This document shows positions 48,601 through 60,733 of a DNA stretch of 64,000 nucleotides, piece after piece. The number at the start of each line of letters is the position of its first letter. Within the stretch, counting starts at the first letter, position 1. A model generated the notes under the pieces. The model made no database searches, was not told the origin of the DNA, and was given only the letters and a program-made list of their open reading frames with translations. The position numbers and the translations under genes were made by a program. Origin of the DNA: Melieria omissa (Eukaryota > Arthropoda > Insecta > Diptera > Ulidiidae); contig OZ020269.1 in assembly GCA_963971225.1 (NCBI GenBank), positions 35,857,264 through 35,921,263 on the forward strand, read 5' to 3'.

Positions 48601-49813
48601 TAATTGGCAGATGGGAGGACAAGTAAGTGCTACTTGAGACGAACAGCACGGGATCAGTGACGAACGCCGAGCCTAGTGCTCAAATCCGCCCTCCGACTTG
48701 ACGCTAGTGTCCGGAGGGGTTACCGGCATCTGACGTGAGGAGGTTTAGTGTGTTAAAGTCTCACACTGACGGGGTTAGCCTTTCGATGCTTCCTCCTCGT
48801 TAACAAAAAAAACACCATATCAATCGGATTAAGTCCAGATTGTGAGGATGCATTAGACAGTTTGAGTATGCAGGTTTTTATTGCCTATCTACAGTTATTT
48901 CAAGCACTATTTATTTGTCGAAAAAATGTACTTACACTGTTATACAATTTAATTAGTTTTTAAATTAAGAGGAATTTCAATTTTATTTTTTTTTTTTGAG
49001 CTGAACCCATGAAGCTTTTTATTGTTTATTTACTATCATGTTTCTTCTTTTTATAAACAAAAAAACATTCAAAATATTGAACGAAAACATTTCTTGTTTT
49101 ACGTTTGGTTCTGATAAGATCACAATTCTATTCTTTAATACCAAGATTGTTGTAATAGTCTTTTTGATAAATTTTTTAATAAAATACGAATTAAATATTC
49201 GTGGTGACGCCGGAAGTAAACAACGTGTATTAACGCAACAGTTGCTTTTACTGTATAACCGTGTAATTTTTTCGTTCATAAAAAGACGAAGAAACGCAGA
49301 AAGAACATGAAATCGTGACAATCACACAATATTAAGTGAAGCAAGGACGTGATAAAAGTAAAATCATTCAAGTATAGCTAACTCTTGAGAGTCAGAGTAT
49401 GGTTTTAGCAATGCAGTTTGCACGGGGACATCTTCAAACTCTGCTGTTAAAGGTGGCTCATAGCGCATGCTACAACTTTTTCTGCCACTGAGGCGAGGAA
49501 CAAGACTTACCTTTATCTCTAGAAAACTGCCGCTCATTCTTCAAATCCTCCAGTAAGGCATCTAGCTGGTCGATGTTTGTGTCTACTGGCTTATCCATCG
49601 TCGCGTTATTGCTGTTGCCCGTGGAAGAGTACTGATATGTCGATTTCTTGTACACATAACCCTTATCGTCCTTGAGAGTAAATGATTTTAGAGAATACCA
49701 TTACAGATTTGAATTTTCTAAAAGAGTCATATACATACTTTTGGCTCCCACTTTGATGGCGAGTCGCCTCGCATAGAGGATGAGTAATTTTCAGAGCTCG
49801 TTGCGTACTGCAT
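45618..49813 (-). CDS. Proline-rich cytoplasmic protein with LD motif and C-terminal CAAX box, function unknown
   Basis: Seven minus-strand coding exons join in frame: 49813-49739 (ATG in an exon that extends to 49815), 49670-49511, 48251-48218, 48073-47880, 47785-46803, 46013-45828, 45752-45618 (1,767 nt, 588 residues). Seen in order: MQYATSSENYSSSMRGDSPS; LDALLEDLKNERQ (residues 61-73, an exact LDxLLxxL motif like LD1 of paxillin); a Ser/Thr/Tyr-rich part with TITKTTRVIKTSK; a long proline-rich region (residues 155-480) with PxxP motifs; RVDDLMHSLGN; then EIYYPPGHDMML, and a basic KSKTKTKSGG followed by PVCLPLCCAMPCSIM. The end CSIM fits a farnesylation signal with upstream cysteines. I infer a membrane-attached adhesion or cytoskeleton scaffold; I cannot name it. 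Non-coding 5' exons must lie beyond 49816 and were not found. Confidence 0.85.
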
Positions 49814-49815
49814 GT

Positions 49816-52800
49816 CTGCAACATATTCAAAATTTTGAAAAAAATTGTGTAAGTAACGAGCACATTGGCATTTGTGGAAGAAATCATATATGTATGTGTG
49901 AATGGGCTTCGGTTGTCAAAAATAGTTGTGTAAGATAAGTCTATCCGCACTTGTCCTCCCTGATTGAGATCAAGTCTTGATTATAATACAAGGTGTTGGC
50001 GAAGCAAGTTAAAATTATTCGCGGCGAACGAGTGCCGGAATGTCGATGAAGTCATGATTTTCGTCGTCGGTGCACGTCGTGACGCACTTTACCATTGGGA
50101 TGATGTAAAATAAAAATTTTCGGAAACTACATCCACACACGCATAATGTGGTGGCGACGCTTTTCGGAAATGTCCAATGAGGTCAGGGTGAACATGGTCC
50201 ATTGTTTGCGCCATTGGTCCACTTGTTAACATATTTCGTAAAATTACAAGGACCGCTTGTCCACCGTGCGTTCGCGCCTGTCGAGGTTGGTTTGGAGTGT
50301 AAAGCATTTATTCATTTGCCTTGCATCGTTCAGCATCTTCGCAAACGCACATTTGGTCAAGTGCTGGAGAAGTGCCACTACCAATACACCTGGTTCAGCC
50401 CGCCAAGATCGCTATGGAGAAAAATTCTATCGGCACAGTAGTCAGCCCAATGAACGACTGGTCGAATCGTGAAGAATACAAATTCGGGGAAAGAGTCGAA
50501 TGGTCTGCGTAGGTTGACAACAATTTCAAGCAATTGGGCTTGTTGACTTCATACTGGTTCATATATTCACTGGAGTAGGTGGGCGGCTAGGTTGGTGTTG
50601 GAGTGTTACCATCATCACACATACACATTTTACCTTATGAAGGTAAAGCATGCGAACGCTCGTTCGAAACATGAACTTTGTCACCGCGAAGCGAACTTTT
50701 CTCATATATGTAGGTACGATTCAGTAAAATTTTACTATTATAATTTTTGCAATTTTGAATTTACATTTATGAGCGCTCGCAGCACACATGTATGTATGTA
50801 TGCATGCAAATACATACATATGTACGTAGGTGTCGTGTATCTATCTGGTAAATACTTGCGTGTGTGTGCCAATTGATTTGATTAAACCTGAATTGTTTCG
50901 TTCTCGAACATATGGCGCTGTTCGGCAACCAGGCGGTCAGACTGGCATCCAGTTGTACGTAGACCACATAAACAACTCAAAAACCTCGAGCACGAATCGC
51001 ATCAATTTGAACGGCACACACAACTGGATTCACAGTAGTGGCAAACATTTACTGACTGTTTGCATAAAATTCAAATAAAGTGATCTCATGCAGCCGCGCC
51101 GCGCCGCGCTGCTCCGCTGCGAACGCAACCAAATGAAAATGATTGCGAAGGCGAAAACACAACAGAAAACGTTTTCGAACGCCTCGGAGCTTGGAAAAAG
51201 TTACACTGCTCAAAGCCAGCAAGATCGAAGGTGTTTTTCCTTATTTTCACAACTGCCACTCTGACACCCAGCGACGTGCTGCGGCAGCATCTCCGCTTTT
51301 CGGCAACTTTACGATTTACCTTAGCAAGTTATGTACATGCATACATACATTTGTTGGCGATACAATTTTTTTCATATGTATGTACGTTTTCGTATTCTTT
51401 TCAGCATTTGCTTTTATTTTTATATAATTTCGGATGATGTGAAAAACAATTCCGAGTGTCTCAGTATATATGTATGTATGTATATCTTAAGATTCAGTGG
51501 CGCAGTTCAGCACCCGCGAAAAATGTTTTATTTGATTTCACTCTCCAGAGATCGATTTGTCGACGCAGACGCGCAAGCCGTCGCAGAGAGACCGGTGAAG
51601 CGTCAAGGACAAGCGTCCTACTTGGCTGTGCATATTTCGGTGATCATGTCAGACTTTCGCGCACGTGCCCCTTTGCTCGCCCCAACCGCCAACGACATTC
51701 ATTGCGGCGCCAACGAAAACAACGCACTCGTCGTTGCTGCCGTTTGGCTGGCTGCGACCTGAGTGCGTTTGATTCTTTTCGTCATCCATTAGGTGCTGCC
51801 TCTCGTTGCCCGATTCATGAATCTAGTCTCCGCTCATCGCATTATTCGGCTGGCTGTTTGGCTTTTTTGCCTATCGTTGTTGTTATTGCCGTTGGTGTTT
51901 CGGTCAAAGCAATGTACATGCCTATATGTCAGCGTACGTACGTACGTAAGTGCACATGTGTGTATGTGGTTTTGCTTGAAAATACACCACAGAAACTCGG
52001 GTACACTGCTTGCTGGCATGCACATACCTACGTACATGACTATGTATTTACGTGCATACGTCTGTTTGTTTTCGTACGGAATTGTTATATTGAAACGAAT
52101 TAATCTAAAATTAGTTCACTGCCACCGAATATCTCTTGAGACGGTGAAATCGCTGTTCACATCTGTCCGTCGCATGTCCTCTGTCCGCGTTGAGTCATTG
52201 GGGGGTGCGAGCATAATTTCCCGAGCTCGATTTCCCAGATGGGGAAATTGGCTGCCGATGCCTTGTGGCCCTAGGTCACACACGGCGTCTGGCTTTCACT
52301 CTCCTAGTTGCGGTGTCCACTCGCCATTCGTTCGAACTGAACACTGAACACACACGTTCGTCACATAAGGTAGGTTTCTTCTGCATGGCGATAGTGACGT
52401 TTTTCTTTTGGCGAAAATGTTTAATGTCCCACATACTTTCAATGTACTTGATTCGTACCACCAAATGCGCTCTTCTTCGCTGGTTTCTAATATGTGTAGC
52501 GTTACTTGTCCTCTTGCTGCTCAGTTGGCTAGCGGCGGTGTTGGTAGTAGTGGTGGTGCGCGGAGGATTGGTGGATGGACGGTTGGGCCGATTTCGTTTC
52601 GATCACTACGCGTACGCGTCGACGGTCTGTGATACACTGAGTGAAGCTTGCTCTTGGCAATTTTTACTTGTCGACTGCCGGTGGAGCAGCAGCCAGACAG
52701 CCGGATCGAGGCGACCTAAGAGCGCAAGTTACATCGGAGCTGCTATTGATCGTTCGCTCTTTCTAATGCCTCTGATCTTCTCAAAGCTTTTCTGGAGAGC

Positions 52801-52966
52801 ACTAGCAAGAGTAGGTGTTAAAGCATCTTTCACAGTGATGTGCCCAACCATATTTGAATTGAATTGATTGCTGAAGAAACTTTGCCCAGTTTTATTACTA
52901 TGTATGTAGGTGTATTCAAACGCGCCTTATGCCGAAACGTAAAGCAACTATTGGGTTTGATTACTA
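49816..52966. other. Gap upstream of the CAAX-protein gene, probable promoter/5' UTR, no gene recognised
   Basis: The 5' non-coding exon(s) and promoter of the minus-strand gene should lie here. 51080-51120 has a GC-rich CGCCGCGCCGCGC run, and ATGTATGTATG microsatellite stretches occur at 50789, 51376 and 51469. Several overlapping plus-strand frames (51331-52867, up to 215 codons) show low complexity and no known domain, and I do not call them genes. Confidence 0.4.
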
Positions 52967-53944
52967 TCTATAGGCATATAATTGTTTTTCCTGACTAACT
53001 GACCGATTCATCATCGTCCAGCCTGAACTGCTAAAGTTACAAATATGAAATGAATTAATGGACCTATTAACCTCAAACTTGGTGAAAGTACTCCTGATCA
53101 TAGTCAAATAATAAAGTCATCCCGATAGTGACATTTTAGTCAAGTACTCTTATTTTGACAACTGTTCTCTCAAAGTATTTTGAATTCAACTCATTCGACA
53201 TTGTTTTCGGTTTTAACCCTTTTTCAAATTTGTATTCAAATAGTTATAAGCAATGAAGTGTATATGTTGTGTATTTATACAAATATACAGAAAACACATA
53301 AACATAGATATGCAAGGGTGATACGTATCATATAAAGAAATTATTTAAATAATGCGAATGGGTTTTACGAAATAGTTTCAAAAAGTTATCATCTAAATGT
53401 AATGCCTTCATCAATGTCTTCAGGTGCAGCGCCCATCTATTTCACTGGGTACACAAAACATTGAAATTTGTTGGTCCCTTGTGGTTTTGCAACTGCAGCA
53501 CGTCGCTGACATTTTTGATTTTCACTGCAATGCACTTCAGTTAAAATTTTCAAATAAATTTTCAATCAAATATTTTTTTTATATTTTATATTATGAATGA
53601 AAAGGTTAAAATTTGTCAGAAAATTTTCATTCATGTGAGAATGTAGAGAAAACATAAATGCCAGCTATCAAAATAAGAGTACGTAAACAAATATAGTAGA
53701 CGTCACCTATCGGGATAACTTTATTATTTGACTATGCTCCTGATGAGAAATAATTTGACGCGTGTTTTTCATTTTTCCGAAAATAAAAATTTGACAGGAA
53801 TATGGTAAAAGCACTTCAAATGAGAAATAATTAGACAAGTATTTTTTCATAAAAACCTGATGGGATAAGCAAAGGGTTAAGCAGAACTTGATATATTGGC
53901 CTCATGACTTTAAACTTGCGTGCAAAGCCGCAGGGCCCTGCTAG
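52967..53944 (+). mobile_element. Helitron-like non-autonomous element (plus strand)
   Basis: It begins A|TCTATAGGCATATAATTG and ends ...GCAAAGCCGCAGGGCCCTGCTAG|T, fitting Helitron rules (TC start, CTAG end, insertion between A and T). A perfect palindrome GCAGGGCCCTGC (53930-53941) overlaps the 3' end. The last ~30 bp match the 3' end of the Helitron at 57629 (TTGCGTGYAAAGCCGCAG). Inside is an inverted repeat: ATAGTCAAATAATAAAGTCA at 53099 against its inverse near 53716-53735. No Rep/helicase coding. Confidence 0.65.
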
Positions 53945-53959
53945 TTAACTATATACATA

Positions 53960-56493
53960 ACGGTTGGGCTGAAAAGTTCGTATCGTGTTATAGAAAAACA
54001 CATTTTTTTTGCCAAATTCGATTTCATTATTCAACGTAGTTGCCATCGAGGGCGATACACCGATTATAGCGATCTTCCAACTTTTCAATACCATTTTTGA
54101 ACATTGCTCTGAAGCATCGACACGTTCTTGTTTTTGATCGATTGTGAGCTCGCGCGGCACCCACTTTGCACATAGCATTCGCATACCCAAATATTTATTT
54201 ATTTATTTCTTACGGCTACATTAAGCCTAGTTCATACACTACTAAAAATAGGATATTATCATATATTATATAACAATACTAATATTCCTACTTAACAGTT
54301 ACCTAATATTTAAAGTTTTACAGTAATTAAATTTTTCGTTTAAACATATTTTTATCACCGTTTTTAAGTTCTTCAGGCAAATTATTAAAACATTTAAGGC
54401 CTTTATAGAAAAGACTATTTTTATCAGATTCGGTTCTAAAAAATGGTAGCTTAAAATTATGTTTATTTCGAGTGTTCACATTATGTGTATTGCTGATTAA
54501 AACTAAATTAGTGCTTAGGTATTCAGGTAATAAGCCATTTTTGAGATTATTTATAAACTTCATGGTATAGAAAAATATTTGCTGCCTAACACTAAGCCAA
54601 TTAAGGGAATGTGACATGTTCACTACCGAAGCATCATACCTCATTTTAAGGATAAAACGCATTGCCTTGTTCTGCATTTTTTGCAATTTATTAATTTGAG
54701 AGTCTTTCATAATGAAAAATATTGTGGGGCAATAGATAAAGAGTGGCTCGATTATCGATCTATATACCATGATTTTGTATTTTTTACTTAAAAATTTACA
54801 CGTTCGTTTCATAAACCAAATTTTTTTTGCAATTTTTCCCAAAGTGTAATCAATGTGATCGTTAAATTTTAATGTTTCATCGATCTGAATGCCCAGATAT
54901 TTTATTTTATGAACTTTTTCTATTTCGATGTTATTAATTTTTATATTTTTCAATACTAAGTTATTATTTCGTGAAATGACCATATATTTAGTTTTATCAA
55001 TGTTTAATTTTAATCTGTTAGTACACAGCCACATATACAGAGAATCCAAGTCCAATTGCAACTTATGTTGAATTTCATCTATATTAGTCCCACTAATCAT
55101 AATTAAAGCATCATCAGCAAATAGTTTGATCGTGCTATAATGAAGCACAGATACAATATCATTGATGTATATATTAAACAAAATAGGAGCCAACACAGAA
55201 CCTTGAGGCAACCCAATTTTGACATCAATTTCCCTGGAAACCGACGACCCAATTACCACACGCTGCTTGCGGTTTGTTAGAAAACTTTTGAACCAATCTA
55301 GCTCGACATTTTTAATCCCAATATTAAATAATTTGGTTAAAAGTATTTCTTGATCAATCGTCTCAAAAGCTCTCTTTAGATCAACGAATACGGCAAAAGT
55401 AGATTTCTTATCGTTTAGCTGTTCCTTCCAATTAGCTAAAACCAAATTCAACGCAGTTTCACATGAGTGTTTGTTTCTAAATCCTGATTGTTGTTGTATA
55501 GGAATATTATTACTTTCTAAATATTGCACAATTTGATTTTTTACAACAGTCTCAAGAATCTTCTCATCACACGGCAAAGTATTTATCGGTCTCAACTCTT
55601 CAGCTTTTATAGTATTTTTAACCTTTTCAATTGGAACTATTACTGACGTTTTCCAAATATTTGGAACAACGCCTCTGGCCAGACTTTCGTTAATAACTTG
55701 GGCAAAAAAATAACCCATGTATATGCTTGAATCCTTAACAACACCTTCCGAGAGCAACTTTTCCCCCCCTATTTTATATTTGAAATTCTTTTTGACTATT
55801 TCTTCAATCTCATCTGCTGATACCTGACTAAATTTAAAAGGTGAGTTGCCTTGAATCGGTACGGGGATATCCCTGCCTATTACTGTCTCGATACTGTTTC
55901 TTATTTCAGTTATACTGTCAACAAAGAATTCGTTAAGGCTTTCGCTAATAAAAACATCATTGTCCAACAGCTGTCCGTTTATTAATATTTTAGAAATATA
56001 TGCTTTTTCACTGGACATACTGACTGTTTGTTTTAGGACTTTCCACATATTTTTACTGTCGTGACTGTTAATTTCAATCTTATGTTCCATGAACTTAATC
56101 TTCTTTACTTTCACTAGTTTCTTATATTTCTTTTTAATATTCATGAACAATATGTTCAACACGTTCCTTTGATATCTTTAGAGTGTAAGCTAGACAAATC
56201 AACCTCAATTTACGATCTTCCAAAATCATTTTGTGGATTTTTTTTATGTTTTCGTCCATAACAGCCTCTTTTGGACGTCCACTGCGTTCATCGTCTTCGG
56301 TGCTCATATGGCCTGTACGGAATTTTGACACAAATAAATTGACTCGTTGACAATTTTTACTCAGAAAAATAAGTGTACGTCATCTATCTGGTACACTTTA
56401 TTGATTTCACTATGGTACTACCTAAAAATGATACGGATTTTATTCTAGTGGCGCCATTTTATAGAAACGATACGAACTTTTCAGCCCAACTGT
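53960..56493 (-). mobile_element. Internally deleted mariner split by a LINE
   Basis: Ends ACGGTTGGGCTGAAAAGTTC (53960) and GAACTTTTCAGCCCAACTGT (to 56493) are flanked by TA. The transposase start (GHMSTEDDERSGRPKEAVMD, LKISKERVEHIVHEY; 56331-56137) continues exactly at 54190 as LGMRMLCAKWVPRELTIDQK once the LINE is removed. After EQC an internal deletion brings in the normal C-terminus KLEDRYNRCIALDGNYVE from another frame. The catalytic core is missing, so this was a ~0.6-kb non-autonomous copy before the LINE landed. Confidence 0.9.
54197..56136 (-). mobile_element. 5'-truncated CR1-group LINE with an open reverse transcriptase frame
   Basis: A 611-codon minus-strand frame (56162-54327) reads through the whole RT domain without a stop: ELRPINTLPCDEKILETVV, FVDLKRAFETIDQ (motif A), GLPQGSVLAPILFNIYIND, KLFADDALIM (FADD catalytic motif), NIDKTKYMVISR, KYLGIQIDETLKFNDHI, and the C-terminal FYKGLKCFNNLPEELKN. 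No endonuclease domain is present, as expected from 5' truncation. The first codons derive from mariner sequence, so the natural start is missing. The 3' tail is (AAAT)n. An AATATT duplication of about 6 bp marks the insertion. The open frame implies a recent insertion. CR1-group assignment is by likeness only. Confidence 0.88.
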
Positions 56494-56709
56494 TATGTTT
56501 TATTTTGAACTGGAATTTAATATAGAATGTCATGGAATACTACACCAAAAGTACACTACGATGAAAGCTATGGGATTTTTTATTTAACAATTGCAATTTG
56601 GACCGCACCGAAGTAGTACAATTTGGTAAAACTTCTTCCTTTTCAACTCCTCGCCTTTCAATCCTCAGTGTAAGCGCACTTTATAGCTCTGGCTTATTAT
56701 AAGGAAAAA

Positions 56710-57520
56710 GGTTCGGTTGTGGGCACCCTTTTGTTTTTGGGCTCATAACTTTTCACTAAGACTTATTAATCAGACATATGGATATCTATGGAAAGCTAGA
56801 GACCTTAGCTAACAAGTAATGACAAAAATAAACCGATTTTGTGAAATAGAAAAGTTTTTTTTTCATTTTGAAAAGTAGTAATTTTTAACGAACATTTTTT
56901 TTGTTGGTTCGGTTGTGGGCACCTTTGGAAAATCTGCTGGAAACGGGGAAATATGAAGAAAAACCAAAACGAATATAGAAAAATATTAAATTTTAATTAT
57001 TTCAAGCACAATGCATGCATGTGAAGTAGCTGGAACGCTTGAGACGAACGGGCATCTCAAAATGTAAGTGAGCAAGTCGTTCTCCTGGGCTGTGGAGAAG
57101 ACCTAAAGTAAAATAAAAATTCATCCTAATTAATCAGCACTCTTCAAGTGCTGTGACGTGAAGAAGGTGGAAAACACCAAATTACCTGATTAGATGGCAC
57201 GCTCTTGTAACATCCACGAACAAAATCTAATAAGGCACCACCGTCGACGACTTTGATGTTTCCGAAATTTTCGTCCACCTTCTTCATGTAGCGTTGAAGA
57301 AAAAAGATATCGGACAATTTTGTGGATTTATCCTCGGATGATTAACCATATCAATCAATCACAACAATCAAAAAATGCGTAAAAACACCATTTCCGATGA
57401 TATAACTTACTAAAACTTACCAAATCACAAAAAAACGGGTTCCCACAACCGAACTAATTGCGGTGCCCACAACCGAATTCGGCAGCCATTTTGAAAAGTA
57501 GGCAAACATTTTTTTTGGGA
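56710..57520. repeat. Element with four symmetric copies of a GGTTCGGTTGTGGGCACC motif
   Basis: The motif occurs twice forward (56710-56727 and 56906-56923) and twice inverted (57437-57454, 57462-57480). A second phrase, CATTTTGAAAAGTAG...ACATTTTTTTTG, occurs in the same orientation near 56866 and 57489. No coding frame. I read it as a non-autonomous transposon with repeated protein-binding sites near both ends; family unknown. Confidence 0.55.
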
Positions 57521-57628
57521 AAACATATTGGTTGTAATCAATATTAGATCACAAAGTATAATAAATTTACTAAATATAAATGCATCTTACTCACCTTCTC
57601 GATGGATTCACTTCGATTTATGACACTA

Positions 57629-59782
57629 CTAGCTGGGACCTGCGGCTTTACACGCAAGTTCTCATGTTTCCCCCGATACATATGCTTAACCCATTGTTGA
57701 CCCTGTCAGATTTTGATTAAAAAACAAAAAAAAAAAACATGTGTCTAATTATATTTAATGAAACCCATTTAATCATGTGTTGACACATTTAAACACAAAT
57801 AACGTCTTCACATCTAACCAAATTCTTAACCTTTTTCCAAAAACATGAAAAGCACGTTTTTATTATTTCCCGATTCTCAAAATGAAGAGAGTAAAAACAC
57901 GTGTCAAATTATCCCTAACTCAGAGTACTTCCACCATGTTTGAAGTCAATCGGCCCATTAATTCATGTTTTTTCACAATTTATCCACACAAACTTTTAAC
58001 CCGTCGTTGATCAAGTTAGATTTCGATTTTGAAAATAATGAGAAACCCCTGTCTAATTTTTATTTTTGAAGGCAATAGGCCCATTTTCATAAACAAACCT
58101 TAACCTATTGTTGGCCCAGTGAAGTTTTGATTTTCGAAACAATTATAAAATACGTCTCGAATTATTTTTGATTTAGAGTATTTTCAGGAAGTTCGAAATG
58201 AGTATTAAATTACTATTTTCATAAAACACCTCATTACATGTTTTGCCCCTTTAGACCCTGAATTTCTAAAAATCCCGTCTTAGCGGAGGTTCATTTTTCA
58301 GGATGTACCTAAAGTTCAAATTTCATGTTTATAGCTTCAGCGGATTGGGCTGGGCGATGATAAATCAACCAATTTATCAGTCAGTCAGGACAAACAATCT
58401 ATGTTTAAAAACTTGGAGGCGGTACCACGCCCCCTTGTCCAATGCTCACAACTTTATTCTAGTCGAATTGTGTTACTAAGTAGACTTACAGTAATGCGTA
58501 AATGTTGGGTCACAAAAAATATGTCACGCCCTTGTCCAACGCCGATAAAATCTTACCAGTAGAATGACACATCTATGAGACGATGGTACACAAACTTTCA
58601 ATGCTGTGTGGCTAACGATTCCGAAGCTATTCAATATAAACAATTTGAGTTGAATAGGCGGTGCCACGCCCCCTTGTTAAATACCCGCCCCATTCTGTCT
58701 ATCGAAAGATGTGACTAAATAGTAAGTTCGTATATGCGGATAGTTGTGCCAAACAAATGTGCAACTTGTCCCTTGTCCAACGTTCATAAAATTTTAACAG
58801 TAGAATGTCACATCTATGAAACGACGGTACACCAAATTTCATTGCTGTGTGTAAGCTATTCCATATAAAATATTTGAGTTGTAAGGGCGGAGCCACGCCC
58901 TCTTGTTAAATACCCGCCGCATTACCTCTGCCGAAAGATATGACTAAATGGTATTTTCATGCCAAGTTTCATTGATGTGCAAGTTACAGTTCTGCTGGAA
59001 TATAGGGTCAAACAAATGTGCCACGCCCGTTGTCCAACGCCCATCAAAATTTAACAGTAGAATGACACTTCTGTAGGAGGATGTCATACCTAATTTCAAT
59101 GCTGTGTGACTTACACTTCCAAAGCTATTCCATATAAAAGAATTGACTGGTATGGGCGGTGCCATGCCCCCTTGTTAAATACACGCCCCATTCCATCTGC
59201 CGAAAGATATGACTAAATGGTATTTTCATGTCCAACGCCCATTAAATTTTACCAATAGAATGACACATCTATTGGACGACGCTATACTAAGTTTTAATGC
59301 TGTGCACGTTACAATTTCGAAGATATTCCATTATAAAGATTTGGCTTGTATGGGTGGTGCCACGCCCCTTCGTCCAATACTCGCCCCATTCCCTCTGTTG
59401 AAGGACATGACTAAATAGTAAATACGTAGTGAATTTAATTGAGTGTGATTTATGGATCCAAAATTATTGTCTGAAAATGTTGGCTGGTGAAAAAGTGCCA
59501 CGCCCCGTTTTCATAAAATTTGCTTTCATACAAACCTTGTTCTGACAACTACGAATACAACAAAAAAAACCAACCAAATCGGTCCAGCCGTTCTCAAGTG
59601 ATTCACGGTCAAATATTGTAGGGATTTTTCGACTTTTCCAATCGATTTTCCGGAATTTTCTTTTCGCACGAGCCTGAACTGACTTAATACGAATCCAACA
59701 AAAAAAACCCATGAAAATCGGCCGGTCCGTTTGAGCGTGATGCGATTACACACATACTGCCACTTTCTTTTATATATATAGA
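57629..59782 (-). mobile_element. Helitron-like non-autonomous element, apparently complete (minus strand)
   Basis: On the minus strand it starts A|TCTATATATATAAAAGAAAG (59782) and ends AGCCGCAGGTCCCAGCTAG|T (57629), matching Helitron termini and A/T insertion. The interior consists of two kinds of diverged tandem units: ~100-120-bp TTGACCCGTCAGATTTTGATT-type units at 57690-58250 and GCCACGCCCCCTTGT-type units at 58410-59520. Short frames inside carry no Rep or helicase motifs. Related sequence is at 12420-16497 and the 3' end at 53944. Confidence 0.7.
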
Positions 59783-59809
59783 TTTAAAATGTTTAAAAAA
59801 ATGTTTGTA

Positions 59810-60352
59810 CAGGGTAGGCCATTTAAAGTGGAAGGCCATTCTTGTTTTTGAAAAAAGAGGAAAAAAAATTTTTTTTTTGTTTTCATCTCGATATTCATTT
59901 ATTTTGGTCCAAGGAGAAATTTTCTAGTTAGTTTTTGAAAATGATATCGCGTAAATGGCCACCATTAGCTTTGGCCGCAAAATGTGCCCTTTTTTCGGCA
60001 TTTTCCATCACTTTTGCCAGTGTATCGGCCGATATGGCTCTTATTTCGCGGCGTATGTTGGCTCTGAGTTGAGCTAGTGTCCTTGGCTTGTTGGTGTATA
60101 CCTTGGACTTCAAGTAGCCCCATAAAAAAGTCTGGCGGCGTCAAATCGGGTGATCTCGGTGGCCACTCATAATCGCTAGTTATTTTGAATGTAAAGCTGA
60201 ACAATTTCAGCACGTTCTTTTGGAGTGTACTGTTCCATGGTATAAATTATCTTGGAATGACGCTTCCAACGCGCTATGTCATTAGTCGATCTGACAGCTC
60301 TGTCAAAAGTTATAGGGTTACCAGATGCTTCCACTTTCAATGGCCTACCTTG
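59810..60352 (-). mobile_element. Short non-autonomous mariner-like element, second subfamily
   Basis: Ends CAGGGTAGGCCATTTAAAGT (59810) and its inverse to 60352 (TGGCCTACCTTG), flanked by TA. Minus-strand frames keep YEWPPRSPDLTPPDFF and, after a frameshift, KVYTNKPRTLAQLRANIRRE and AKANGGHLRDIIF: the end of a DDD-type transposase like that at 26084 but with different ends. The N-terminal two-thirds are gone. Confidence 0.85.
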
Positions 60353-60733
60353 TATTTTTGTATCATGATTTTAGGTATAAAATATTGCTACGAAAATTAC
60401 TTTCCAAGTTCGATTTTGGATTGTGCTTGAAAATAAAACTACTTCCGTTACTCAGCGCAAACGCAGTCAAAAACTAACAATCGCTTTACTTACAAATTTA
60501 CACTTGTTACTACTTTACACTACTATTGCATGTTTTCCCTTTGCTTGCTCAACACAGACTCGACCCTCTGCGCTCGACCATAACCATTCGCAATCCATCC
60601 TTGCCATAACGGAATTATAGCATGCCGGCCGTACTCGAAAGTGCATGCCTAAAAGTATGCTTGGAAAAGCATTTATGCATAGCACAGCCCAGAGTGCCTC
60701 ATCGTTACAATATGGTCAGCAATTTCATCTTAA

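Noticed and set aside
50020..50060. Minus-strand DFIDIPALVRRE resembling the FtsZ C-terminal tail, hinting at bacterial transfer
   Set aside because: No other FtsZ sequence or long open frame adjoins; chance likeness is far more likely.
51456..52103. 215-codon plus-strand frame
   Set aside because: Biased, Arg/Ser/Cys-rich, overlaps other similar frames in other phases, no domain; the region more likely holds 5' UTR or promoter of the minus-strand gene.
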